NCBI GenBank assembly: GCA_015487435.1
Contig: WFPU01000191.1
Span: 1-12,281 of the forward strand
Origin: Sulfurimonas sp.
GTDB taxonomy: Bacteria > Campylobacterota > Campylobacteria > Campylobacterales > Sulfurimonadaceae
Reading direction: 5' to 3'
DNA length: 12,281 nucleotides
Under the pieces are notes generated by a model that saw only the letters and a list, made by a program, of their open reading frames with translations, was not told where the DNA came from and did not search any database. The position numbers and the translations under genes were made by a program. Of this stretch, positions 6,838 to 12,281 are shown one piece after another (within the stretch, counting starts at the first letter, position 1; every line of letters starts with the position of its first letter).

Positions 6838-6968
6838 TTTTTTAAAGACTCCAAATTATACCTCATTCCAAACAATATAGAGCCATTTGCATAGAAGATC
6901 GTATTGTCACAATCATTCCAGAAGATAGAAAACCACACAATGATAATAAATATAGACAATATATGTCC
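6838..6968 (+). pseudogene. Possible relic of a DUF4258-like small protein
   Basis: Two overlapping + frames join into a plausible protein end. One (6838-6891) reads FFKDSKLYLIPNNIEPFA. The other, from about 6894, reads EDRIVTIIPEDRKPHNDNKY. Joined, they resemble the C-terminus of the 75-aa protein encoded at 11300-11527, which ends in VITIIPKGEQ. A frame change near 6891 would separate them. No start or ribosome binding site is visible. This is a weak, by-eye match and may be chance. Confidence 0.22.
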
Positions 6969-6985
6969 ATCAAATTCTTTATACT
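6953..6985 (+). promoter_or_regulatory. Shared dyad promoter, site 2 (ClpP-like lipoprotein operon)
   Basis: TAGACA (6953-6958), ATATA, TGTCCA (6964-6969), 10 bases, TATACT (6980-6985). The first 15 bases are identical to site 1, and so are the -10 and the spacing. The sequences between and after the elements differ, so this is not a simple duplication. A strong ribosome binding site AGGAGGA (6998-7004) follows, giving a leader of under 20 bases before ATG 7009. Confidence 0.75.
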
Positions 6986-7008
6986 TTTAAAAATATCAGG
7001 AGGACGAC

Positions 7009-7389
7009 ATGATTTCTTACAACTACGAAACAAAAAATGAACTATGGGAAAATGATTATTTAGATTCTAAATCATCATATATAGAGTATGTTAGCAGCGA
7101 AGAAAGATTTAATGCTGAAGTATATGAATTTGTTCACGCAATGAAACAAGAAGATATTCATACTATTGTAAATATGAACAAATACCTTACTCGCAATAAT
7201 TTATGGAATCATTTTCCAACAATTGCCACTAAAAACACTTATGCTAACGGCTTTGTTGCAATTGGTGTCTCCAAAAAAGCCTACTCTGCGATAATGAAAC
7301 TACATAACACTAATGATTTGCCAAAAACACATCTTATAGAGCAACATCATATAGATACATCGAAGATAGCGGTAAAAAAATATGTTTAA
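7009..7389 (+). CDS. Unknown 126-aa protein, first gene of the ClpP-like lipoprotein operon
   Basis: I do not recognise this protein. The start is secure: AGGAGGA lies 4-5 bases ahead and the dyad promoter just upstream. It has no signal peptide or membrane segment, so it is probably cytoplasmic. The N-terminus is acidic and Tyr/Ser-rich (to about residue 32). A helical stretch follows (ERFNAEVYEFVHAMKQED). Several histidines are scattered, including HH near residues 113-114. The stop overlaps the start of the lipoprotein gene by 8 bases, so translation is probably coupled. It may be a regulator or cytoplasmic partner of the membrane proteins encoded downstream, which is inference from position. 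Confidence 0.75.
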   Translation: MISYNYETKNELWENDYLDSKSSYIEYVSSEERFNAEVYEFVHAMKQEDIHTIVNMNKYLTRNNLWNHFPTIATKNTYANGFVAIGVSKKAYSAIMKLHNTNDLPKTHLIEQHHIDTSKIAVKKYV

Positions 7390-8200
7390 TCCAACAAGGG
7401 AAGAAAAAGCAATAAAAAATCTATCTATCACATTTGTCATAGCAATAGCACTCTTTACAGCAGGCTGCACCAAACAACCACAAGTAAAAGAGAAGGTAGT
7501 CTATAAAACAAAATATATCTATCTCCCATGTAAACAACCAAAACAAAATACTCTCTTGCAAGACACAGTTTCTAAGCCAGCTGAAGTACAAAAGAAAAAA
7601 ACAACCGCTAAAAAGGTGGCAAAAAAACATAAATTCAATCTTCCTGAAAAAACCATAAAGTATTTTGCACCTAAACGCTACACCACAAGACCAAACCAAA
7701 AGATGAACTTTATGGTGGGGTACAACAGTGATGGCAGTCCGTTTTTGTATCTTGAGGGTGAGTTTAATGAAAACACCTATAAAAACTTTTTGCACTACCT
7801 TGATGAAAGCAGTATTAATTTTAAAGAGATAAAAATCAACTCCAACGGCGGTGTAGTGGCAACTGCAATGCAAATAGGCGCATATGTTCATGAACACAAC
7901 TGGAATACCGGTGTGGACAAAGAGATGCGATGCCTCTCTGCTTGCTCATTTGTCTATTTTGCAGGAAAAAAGAAGTCTTTACAAGGTGCAGCGGTTGTTG
8001 GACTACACAGACCATATATGCCAGGTGTTGCCGATACACCACAATCAATTCGTAAAACAAAAAGAGCATATATAAGTTATTGGAACTATATCCATGCACC
8101 AAAAAGTGTTTACGATGAAATGATGGATGTAGATAGAGATAATCTATTTATCCTAAATAGAAATAACATTAATGATTATATTGATGTCACTATAAAATAA
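7382..8200 (+). CDS. Lipoprotein with a ClpP/crotonase-fold domain (COG3904-like predicted periplasmic protease)
   Basis: The 272-aa protein starts with a lipoprotein signal: a hydrophobic stretch at 14-28 and lipobox TAGC with Cys29. Thr at +2 suggests the outer membrane by the E. coli rule. A Lys/Pro/Gln-rich linker (30-100) follows, then a ClpP-like domain (108-250). Matching elements are the NSNGG loop (153-157), CLSACSFVYFAG (184-195) with the likely nucleophile Ser186 flanked by Cys184 and Cys188, and GLHRPY with the likely catalytic His209. COG3904 proteins carry exactly this order (S/N-GG, CxSAC, HR) and are thought to be exported serine peptidases, though few have been tested. It overlaps the gene before it, and the next gene starts within about 14 bases. 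I infer a surface or periplasmic processing factor of the operon's complex. Confidence 0.8.
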   Translation: MFNPTREEKAIKNLSITFVIAIALFTAGCTKQPQVKEKVVYKTKYIYLPCKQPKQNTLLQDTVSKPAEVQKKKTTAKKVAKKHKFNLPEKTIKYFAPKRYTTRPNQKMNFMVGYNSDGSPFLYLEGEFNENTYKNFLHYLDESSINFKEIKINSNGGVVATAMQIGAYVHEHNWNTGVDKEMRCLSACSFVYFAGKKKSLQGAAVVGLHRPYMPGVADTPQSIRKTKRAYISYWNYIHAPKSVYDEMMDVDRDNLFILNRNNINDYIDVTIK

Positions 8201-8213
8201 AAGGATGAATACA

Positions 8214-9590
8214 ATGACTACACAAATACTGCAACTAAAACTGGCTAAATACGCTCTGGCTACTATGATCATTATCATGGGTATGTACGGTTATCACCAT
8301 TTTTTCTCAAGTGAATTTACTCCTGTTGCTACTTGGATGATTGTAGCGCTGTTTGTAGTCATTGAGATTGTAATACTGCTTATGACTACTGTCAGATTTG
8401 AAGATGGCGCAGGGTATGGCAGTAGGTTTTCATTTGGGCTAATAGCGGCATTTCTCTTAATGTGGATTATCTCTTTTGTGGGGATTGATCAAACTATATG
8501 GAGTTTAGTAGAGGAGAAATACCATCATGTACAGCAAGAAGAAGTGGTAATTCAAGCAAAAACGCAAACACAACATAAACTCATCGAAGATAAAACGGAG
8601 TTAGAAAAAGCACTAACGCAGTACCATCAACAACTAGGCAATGTAGAGAAAAAAGTTGAAACTGCAAAAAGAGATCTTGACAAAAAATATAGACACTTTA
8701 ATGATACAGTCTATAACAACGGGCTTATGTGTGATACCGAGGATTGTCTTGCCAGAAAAGCCAATGCCCAAAACGCTGTAGATGTATCAAACGAACTGCT
8801 TCAAGAGTATATGGCAAATAAAAAGGCACTACTACAAAAGATAAAACATACAGAAGAGAAAATAGCACAAGCTATAAATCAAATTGCACAGATCACAAAA
8901 GAGCAAGAGCACTTCTCAAAACAAAACAGCCTTGCACTCAAAAACAAACAAGAAGAGTCTCTTTTACATGTGCGAATTATGGACTTTTTCAATATGGTGT
9001 TTAAGAATCAAATCACTACTCCAGAGAGAGCCTATGTGATACTGCTCTCTTTAGTGGTTTACCCAATATACATCTTATTTGTTATCTTTGTAGCGATGAA
9101 CTCTCCTCAAAACAGAGAAAAAAGAGCAAAGATACAAGAGCAAAAAGAGCAGGAATCCATAAAAAGAAAAGCTCAGCAGACAAGAGCATACGATGCTGCA
9201 ATACTCTTTGTCAATATGCTAAAAAAAGTGCTTATCTATCTTATAAAGACACGTAAAAGAAAAGTTGCAATTAAAGAGGTGAAAGTTGAAAAAGAGGTAG
9301 AGGTTATCAAAGAGGTTTATAAAGATGGCAAAGAAATTGTAAAAGTTGAAGTGGAAGTACCACATATCATCGAAAAAGAAGTTATTGTAGAAAAAATCAT
9401 TGAAAAACCTATCATTGAAAAAGAGTTTGTTGTAATTCCTGCTGATACTGATCTTAATAAACTTAATGAGATTACCGGCAATCAAACCAAACCAGTAACT
9501 TTAGATGAACTTTTAGAAGCTACACAGCACAGTACAAAAGATTTTACTTTAAAAGCAAAGGCAAAAGATGATAAATACTCAGCTGCATAA
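8214..9590 (+). CDS. Four-TM membrane protein with long coiled coil and charged Val/Glu/Lys repeat tail
   Basis: The frame has ATG at 8205 and 8214. AAGGA (8201-8205) abuts the first but is 8 bases from the second, so 8214 is preferred. Numbering below is from 8205. Three TM helices lie at 17-34, 42-62 and 75-93. A long charged coiled coil covers 100-250 and is interrupted by CDTEDC (176-181). TM4 is 276-297. The rest is cytoplasmic and basic, with a Val/Glu/Lys repeat at 353-410 in which KEV, VEV and IEK units alternate with single prolines, probably an extended beta-like or stalk segment. With four TMs the coiled coil should lie on the cytoplasmic or periplasmic side depending on N-terminal orientation; both tails would be on the same side. 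I recognise no family. It may scaffold an envelope complex. Confidence 0.8.
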   Translation: MTTQILQLKLAKYALATMIIIMGMYGYHHFFSSEFTPVATWMIVALFVVIEIVILLMTTVRFEDGAGYGSRFSFGLIAAFLLMWIISFVGIDQTIWSLVEEKYHHVQQEEVVIQAKTQTQHKLIEDKTELEKALTQYHQQLGNVEKKVETAKRDLDKKYRHFNDTVYNNGLMCDTEDCLARKANAQNAVDVSNELLQEYMANKKALLQKIKHTEEKIAQAINQIAQITKEQEHFSKQNSLALKNKQEESLLHVRIMDFFNMVFKNQITTPERAYVILLSLVVYPIYILFVIFVAMNSPQNREKRAKIQEQKEQESIKRKAQQTRAYDAAILFVNMLKKVLIYLIKTRKRKVAIKEVKVEKEVEVIKEVYKDGKEIVKVEVEVPHIIEKEVIVEKIIEKPIIEKEFVVIPADTDLNKLNEITGNQTKPVTLDELLEATQHSTKDFTLKAKAKDDKYSAA

Positions 9591-10071
9591 TAAACTCATT
9601 GATATCGAAATAGAAAGAAAAGCTGTCGAAGCAAAAAAGAGAGTGCAAGAGGCAAAAACACAAGTGCTTAAAGAGCGGCTGAAACAGGTGCTTTATATTG
9701 CTGGATTTCTGTTTATAGTTCTTCTTATGTTGGTGGTATTGCTCTGGCTATTGCCAGATAAATCTGTGAATTTTCCTTCTATTGGAAGAATGGGTAGTGA
9801 ACAGATTAAACACAATCAAGGAAAAGAAAAGAGCCCCAATACAAAAGAGAAACAAAAACAAAAGAAGAAACAAACATCTCAAGGTGCAAAACAACTTTTT
9901 AATGCTACAGAATATATTAAAGAGAACAATTATATCTATAAACGAGTATATAAAGATGGTATCTTAATCCAAGAGAAAAAGTTGGCGCCTACTATCACTG
10001 AATCTAAAAGGTTAAAAAAAGAGAATATTCCTCAATTTTCCACTCTAAAGAAAAGTGGGAATTTAAAATAA
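9568..10071 (+). CDS. Single-pass membrane protein (167 aa), unknown
   Basis: It starts at ATG 9568 with AAAGG (9557-9561) six bases ahead, and overlaps the previous gene by 23 bases. Residues 1-40 form a charged amphipathic helix, likely cytoplasmic. TM is 41-62. A very basic Lys/Gln linker (80-108) leads to a small C-terminal region that contains VYKDG (127-131) followed by a hydrophobic-charged strand. The same VYKDG unit occurs in the preceding protein (371-375, numbered from 8205), so the two may share a small repeat fold. No family is recognised. Operon position and topology suggest a partner of the four-TM coiled-coil protein. Confidence 0.72.
   Translation: MINTQLHNKLIDIEIERKAVEAKKRVQEAKTQVLKERLKQVLYIAGFLFIVLLMLVVLLWLLPDKSVNFPSIGRMGSEQIKHNQGKEKSPNTKEKQKQKKKQTSQGAKQLFNATEYIKENNYIYKRVYKDGILIQEKKLAPTITESKRLKKENIPQFSTLKKSGNLK
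10037..10061 (+). repeat. Hairpin at the 3' end of the operon
   Basis: TTTCCACT (10037-10044) and AGTGGGAA (10054-10061) can pair over 8 bp with one G-U and a 9-base loop. It lies inside the last codons of the one-TM gene and is followed by TTTAAAATAA rather than a clean T-run. It may slow ribosomes, protect the 3' end or weakly terminate transcription. I do not call it a terminator. Confidence 0.3.
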
Positions 10072-10072
10072 T

Positions 10073-10212
10073 ATGCTTAAACTATTATTTTTCACCTTGA
10101 TGCTCTGTGTTGTTTTGAATGCAAAACATCTAGCGAAGCGATAGCCCTTGATTTGAAAAAAGATTTAGTACTTGTGATAAATGAGAAAAAGGGGCTGTCA
10201 AACGAAGTCTAA
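10073..10212 (+). pseudogene. Frame-disrupted small secreted peptide
   Basis: ATG 10073 opens a 23-codon frame encoding a clear signal-peptide-like segment (MLKLLFFTLMLCVVLNAK), ending at TAG 10142-10144. Going back one base at the AAAA run (10123-10126) gives an open frame that continues TSSEAIALDLKKDLVLVINE to TAA 10210-10212. The joined product would be a 46-aa exported peptide with a cleavage site after LNA. It starts two bases after the previous stop, as expected for a fifth operon gene. Either one A has been lost, or the ribosome shifts by -1. No canonical slippery heptamer is present, so a mutation or a read error is more likely. Confidence 0.45.
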
Positions 10213-10223
10213 AAATATAAAAT

Positions 10224-10256
10224 CAGCCACTATATGTCCAACTCTTTTTATATCAT
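10224..10256 (+). promoter_or_regulatory. Shared dyad promoter, site 3 (44-aa peptide/MYG1 operon)
   Basis: CAGCCA (10224-10229), CTATA, TGTCCA (10235-10240), 10 bases, TATCAT (10251-10256). The right half-site TATATGTCCA is identical to site 2 over 10 bases; the left half-site has diverged at two positions. GGAGA (10270-10274) and ATG 10281 follow after a leader of under 20 bases. It lies just after the disrupted peptide ORF. Confidence 0.6.
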
Positions 10257-10280
10257 CACATCATCAAATGGAGAACAATT

Positions 10281-10415
10281 ATGAAGGCAAATATTAAAAT
10301 TAAAATACCACAACAAAAACAAAGAGTTACTTGGGGGTTCAATCCTGTCACAAGAGTGAAACCAAGTAAAAAACGCTATAGCAGAAAGAACTATAAGATA
10401 GAGTCATGGAACTAA
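10281..10415 (+). CDS. Small basic peptide (44 aa)
   Basis: This ORF opens with ATG 10281, has GGAGA six bases ahead and the shared dyad promoter upstream, and ends at TAA 10413-10415. The product is strongly basic: Lys and Arg are frequent throughout. Its core reads VTWGFNPVTRV followed by KKRYSRKNYK. Trp and aromatic residues within a Lys/Arg-rich chain suggest nucleic-acid or ribosome binding. I have an impression of similar short uncharacterised proteins in other bacteria but cannot name a family. It overlaps the MYG1-family gene by 10 bases, so translation of the two is probably coupled and they may act together. Confidence 0.65.
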   Translation: MKANIKIKIPQQKQRVTWGFNPVTRVKPSKKRYSRKNYKIESWN

Positions 10416-11194
10416 AAATTGCTACACACAATGGTATCTTTCATGCGGATGAAGTGACAGCTGTTTCACTATTAAAACTTTTTACAGATAAAAAGATATC
10501 TGTAACACGGCTCAAACACAATACAAAAGATTTTCTCGAGTATGATATGGTTATTGATATTGGAAGAAAATTTGATGGTAAAAAGTATTTTGATCATCAC
10601 CAATACAATGGCGGTAAAAGTAGTGCAGGTCTTATATGGGAACATCTAGGTCAAGGAAAACATTATCCTGACATCTCCAAACTTATCAAGATGGTTGATG
10701 ATAATGATGTTGGCATATCAAAAGCTAAACCTTTTGAATACTCATCAATCATAAAACACTTTAATAGCAATCATGATATCTATGGTAATGAACAAGATAA
10801 GTGTTTTGAAAAGGCTGTCGAGTTTGCTTTGGATATATTGCAATCTCTCAAATACAATGAAGATGAAATTGAAAATGCACAAAGTATCATCAACAATTCC
10901 CTTTACTTTGAGGGAAACAAACATATAATAGAATTAAAAAGATTTACTCGTTTTTGGTCAAGATATATTAACGGACAAACCACACCGGAAATAAAAGCAG
11001 TTGTTTGGGAAGATAAAGAAGATGGCAACTGGAAGGTAAAAATTCCACCAAAAAGAGCTGGAAGTTTTGAGCTAAGCGCAAAAGCACTTATGCCTGACAG
11101 CTCTATGGAATTCGTACATAATAATGGATTTTTTGGGGTTGCGAAAACCAAGGAGGTCCTTTTTTCTTATCTTCTAAAACAATATGCATCCTAA
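10406..11194 (+). CDS. MYG1/UPF0160 family DHH-like metal-dependent hydrolase
   Basis: The 262-aa protein has the family signatures: THNGIFHADEVTA (7-19) with His8, His13 and Asp15; VIDIG (49-53); FDHHQ (62-66); SSAGLIWEH (72-80); and MVDDNDVG (96-103). These acidic and histidine residues make the two-metal site shared with DHH phosphoesterases. Eukaryotic MYG1 is a 3'-5' RNA exonuclease of mitochondria and nucleus; bacterial members are largely untested but probably cleave RNA or nucleotide phosphodiesters. The length is somewhat short for the family (about 290 aa or more as I know it). It is translated from an ATG overlapping the 44-aa peptide stop, with only a weak purine stretch ahead, which supports coupling. 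Its place behind the shared promoter is unexpected for a housekeeping enzyme. Confidence 0.88.
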   Translation: MELKIATHNGIFHADEVTAVSLLKLFTDKKISVTRLKHNTKDFLEYDMVIDIGRKFDGKKYFDHHQYNGGKSSAGLIWEHLGQGKHYPDISKLIKMVDDNDVGISKAKPFEYSSIIKHFNSNHDIYGNEQDKCFEKAVEFALDILQSLKYNEDEIENAQSIINNSLYFEGNKHIIELKRFTRFWSRYINGQTTPEIKAVVWEDKEDGNWKVKIPPKRAGSFELSAKALMPDSSMEFVHNNGFFGVAKTKEVLFSYLLKQYAS

Positions 11195-11238
11195 CCATTA
11201 CTATTTATATATTTAGATTCTTTGTGAAATGTTATTTA

Positions 11239-11271
11239 TAGACATAATATGACCAAAATATTCCATACAAT
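11239..11271 (+). promoter_or_regulatory. Shared dyad promoter, site 4 (DUF4258-like gene)
   Basis: TAGACA (11239-11244), TAATA, TGACCA (11250-11255), 10 bases, TACAAT (11266-11271). The left half-site is identical to sites 1, 2 and 5; the right half-site has one change from site 2. The -10 is close to TATAAT. AAAGGA (11288-11293) and ATG 11300 follow. Confidence 0.6.
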
Positions 11272-11299
11272 ACTCCTATCAAATATAAAAGGATGGTAA

Positions 11300-11527
11300 A
11301 TGAGAATAACAACACATGCTGCGCAAAGATTTTTAGAAAGAGTTATGTCAAAAAGTACTTATACATGCATAGATGTTGATTTTGCTATAAGATTTCTTGA
11401 TAAAATACTTCAAGATGTTGTTCCTACCGGTTCAGCCACAAGCTTCGCTCTTCCTAGCTTTGAAAACTATAAAGTTATATATAAAGAAGGTGCTGTCATA
11501 ACTATTATCCCGAAGGGAGAACAGTAG
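11300..11527 (+). CDS. Small protein resembling DUF4258 (75 aa)
   Basis: The start has AAAGGA six bases ahead and the shared dyad promoter upstream. The N-terminus THAAQRFLERV (5-15) fits the H-x3-R-x2-ER helix of DUF4258-type proteins. The C-terminus has the expected strands: YKVIYKEGAVITIIP (57-71). DUF4258 proteins are related by fold to RelE-type toxins, but most lack shown activity. It has no adjacent partner that I can identify, and 67 bases separate it from the convergent protease gene. It could instead be an unrelated small phage or plasmid protein. A possible decayed relative lies at 6838-6968. Confidence 0.6.
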   Translation: MRITTHAAQRFLERVMSKSTYTCIDVDFAIRFLDKILQDVVPTGSATSFALPSFENYKVIYKEGAVITIIPKGEQ

Positions 11528-11594
11528 GCGCACTGATATTAAAGAAAATCTTGATAATAAAATCTATCAATTTAACAAAAGTACATATCTGCCA

Positions 11595-12281
11595 TCAAGC
11601 ATTATCAGCTTTTAATTTCTTACAGCTCCACGTACAATATAAAAAGCTCATTGCAAATAGTATGATTGGAAAGATCAAACCTATTGTATCCACTACATAC
11701 TGCTGATCCATAAATGACTCTAAATCCCAAATCGTATGTATCGCTATGATATAAAAAATATTATTTGAAGCGTAATAAATATAGGCAAATACGACACCCA
11801 TTATGAATGTGTTGATAAGCTTGAAAACGATTTGTAAATTAGTATATGCCCCAACATCAAACAGATGAAAGAATGCAAAAATGGCAGCGGAGATAAAAAT
11901 GGCTTTTTCTGGTTTTATATCTGCATGTATCAAAGAACCAAGTGTAATACCTCTGAAGATCAACTCTTCATACACACCTGTAGCCAAGGATGTTAAAAGC
12001 ATAAGAGTAATTAAACCATAACTGATATCTTTTGAAGTGGATAAAAAATAAATTATCGCGAACAAGGGAATGATGAGCAGAAGTAATGTCTGTAATATTA
12101 TCTTTTTATTTGTGGTTGTGATTTCTATAGGAACATCTTTTTTCAGTAAGAATCTCCAAGCCGCTAAAGCAAGAAGTGAAAAAAAGAACATTGCGATAAA
12201 AGATTGTATATTGAAAAAAGAGATGGAGATTAACAGTAATGTATTACTTATTAGCATGATTGATAAACCATACCATAAAAC
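11595..12281 (-). CDS. CPBP (CAAX/Abi) family intramembrane metalloprotease, 5' end probably outside window
   Basis: The three family motifs are present (numbered from ATG 12257): EELIFRG (97-103), FFHLF with His131, and HTIWD (174-178). The glutamates and histidines bind the catalytic metal within the membrane. About seven hydrophobic segments occur. Members cleave CAAX-type or other membrane substrates, and some give immunity to bacteriocins. ATG 12257 has no ribosome binding site ahead, and the frame stays open to the window edge with a hydrophobic sequence (WYGLSI), so the first helix probably begins upstream. If 12257 is the true start, the protein has 220 residues. It converges on the DUF4258-like gene and carries no shared promoter inside the window. 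Confidence 0.88.
   Translation of the reverse strand, partial: VLWYGLSIMLISNTLLLISISFFNIQSFIAMFFFSLLALAAWRFLLKKDVPIEITTTNKKIILQTLLLLIIPLFAIIYFLSTSKDISYGLITLMLLTSLATGVYEELIFRGITLGSLIHADIKPEKAIFISAAIFAFFHLFDVGAYTNLQIVFKLINTFIMGVVFAYIYYASNNIFYIIAIHTIWDLESFMDQQYVVDTIGLIFPIILFAMSFLYCTWSCKKLKADNA

Noticed and set aside
6808..6840. Sixth dyad-promoter-like site (TAGACA, then N5-CAACTC-N10-TAATTT)
   Set aside because: Only the left half-site matches. The right half-site and the -10 are poor, and no gene starts shortly after it.
7884..8075. 63-aa + frame within the lipoprotein gene
   Set aside because: It is a shadow of the catalytic domain in another frame, with no start signal.
7421..8102. Long antisense frames (7421-7897 and 7836-8102) over the ClpP-like lipoprotein gene
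   Set aside because: The sense gene has a lipobox, catalytic motifs and operon overlaps. The antisense products look like low-complexity shadows.
9219..9485. 88-aa minus-strand frame rich in Phe and Asn
   Set aside because: It is the complement of the Lys/Glu/Val repeat of the four-TM protein.
9782..9967. 61-aa + frame inside the one-TM protein gene
   Set aside because: Shadow frame over the Lys/Gln-rich linker, with no supporting start signal.
10037..10068. Rho-independent terminator for the envelope operon
   Set aside because: The hairpin is followed by TTTAAAATAA rather than a T-run and lies inside coding sequence. I kept it only as a hairpin.
10120..10130. Programmed -1 frameshift site in the small secreted peptide ORF
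   Set aside because: GCAAAAC is not a canonical X XXY YYZ slippery heptamer and no downstream stem is evident. A deletion or read error is simpler.
10903..11151. 82-aa minus-strand frame
   Set aside because: It is antisense to the MYG1-family gene, whose frame is continuous and has family motifs.
1..12281. CRISPR array, IS element or tRNA gene
   Set aside because: I found no regularly spaced direct repeats, transposase frames with terminal repeats, or cloverleaf-like sequence on either strand.

Overview
The window is strongly AT-rich, with lysine-rich proteins, short intergenic gaps and promoters made of a -10 box without a normal -35. A transpeptidase fragment at the left edge resembles FtsI of Campylobacterota (the Sulfurimonas/Sulfurovum/Campylobacter group) as I recall it. 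I infer a Campylobacterota genome or plasmid. The gene content (toxin-antitoxin, helicase-nuclease, HEPN protein, gene relics, an unassigned envelope operon) points to an accessory region or defence island. I see no integrase, replication gene, transposase, tRNA, rRNA or CRISPR array.

Layout from left to right. (1) 3-713 (+): C-terminal part of a PBP2/FtsI-type transpeptidase whose KTG motif reads KPG. (2) 740-1256 (+): an unknown 115-aa protein, then a probable relic of a DUF3368/PIN toxin. (3) 1320-2517 (+): a two-gene operon of a DarT-type ADP-ribosyltransferase toxin and a NADAR-type antitoxin. (4) 2553-6762 (-): a NERD-helicase-WYL protein of 831 aa, a 317-bp gap full of inverted repeats, a 67-aa tail-anchored membrane protein, and a two-TM protein with a periplasmic domain and a cytoplasmic HEPN-like domain. 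(5) 7009-10071 (+): four overlapping or abutting genes for an unknown soluble protein, a ClpP/crotonase-fold lipoprotein (COG3904-like), a four-TM coiled-coil protein and a one-TM protein. They look like an envelope-spanning system that I cannot name. A frame-disrupted signal-peptide ORF follows. (6) 10281-11194 (+): a 44-aa basic peptide overlapping a MYG1-family DHH-like hydrolase. (7) 11300-11527 (+): a 75-aa protein resembling DUF4258. (8) 11595-12281 (-): a CPBP/CAAX-type membrane protease, probably running off the right edge.

The most striking signal is regulatory. Five transcription units on both strands start with the same composite promoter: a dyad close to TAGACA-N5-TGTCCA, exactly 10 bases, a -10 hexamer (TATACT, TATCAT or TACAAT), and a short leader with a ribosome binding site. 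It precedes the DarT/NADAR operon, the envelope operon, the 44-aa/MYG1 operon, the DUF4258-like gene and the tail-anchored small protein. One element-encoded regulator probably controls all of them. No obvious HTH regulator lies in the window, so it must be encoded outside or be one of the unknown proteins.

Functional reading (inference): DarT/NADAR, NERD-helicase-WYL and the membrane HEPN protein are good candidates for phage or plasmid defence. The ClpP-like lipoprotein operon shares their regulatory signature and is the best candidate for an undescribed system.
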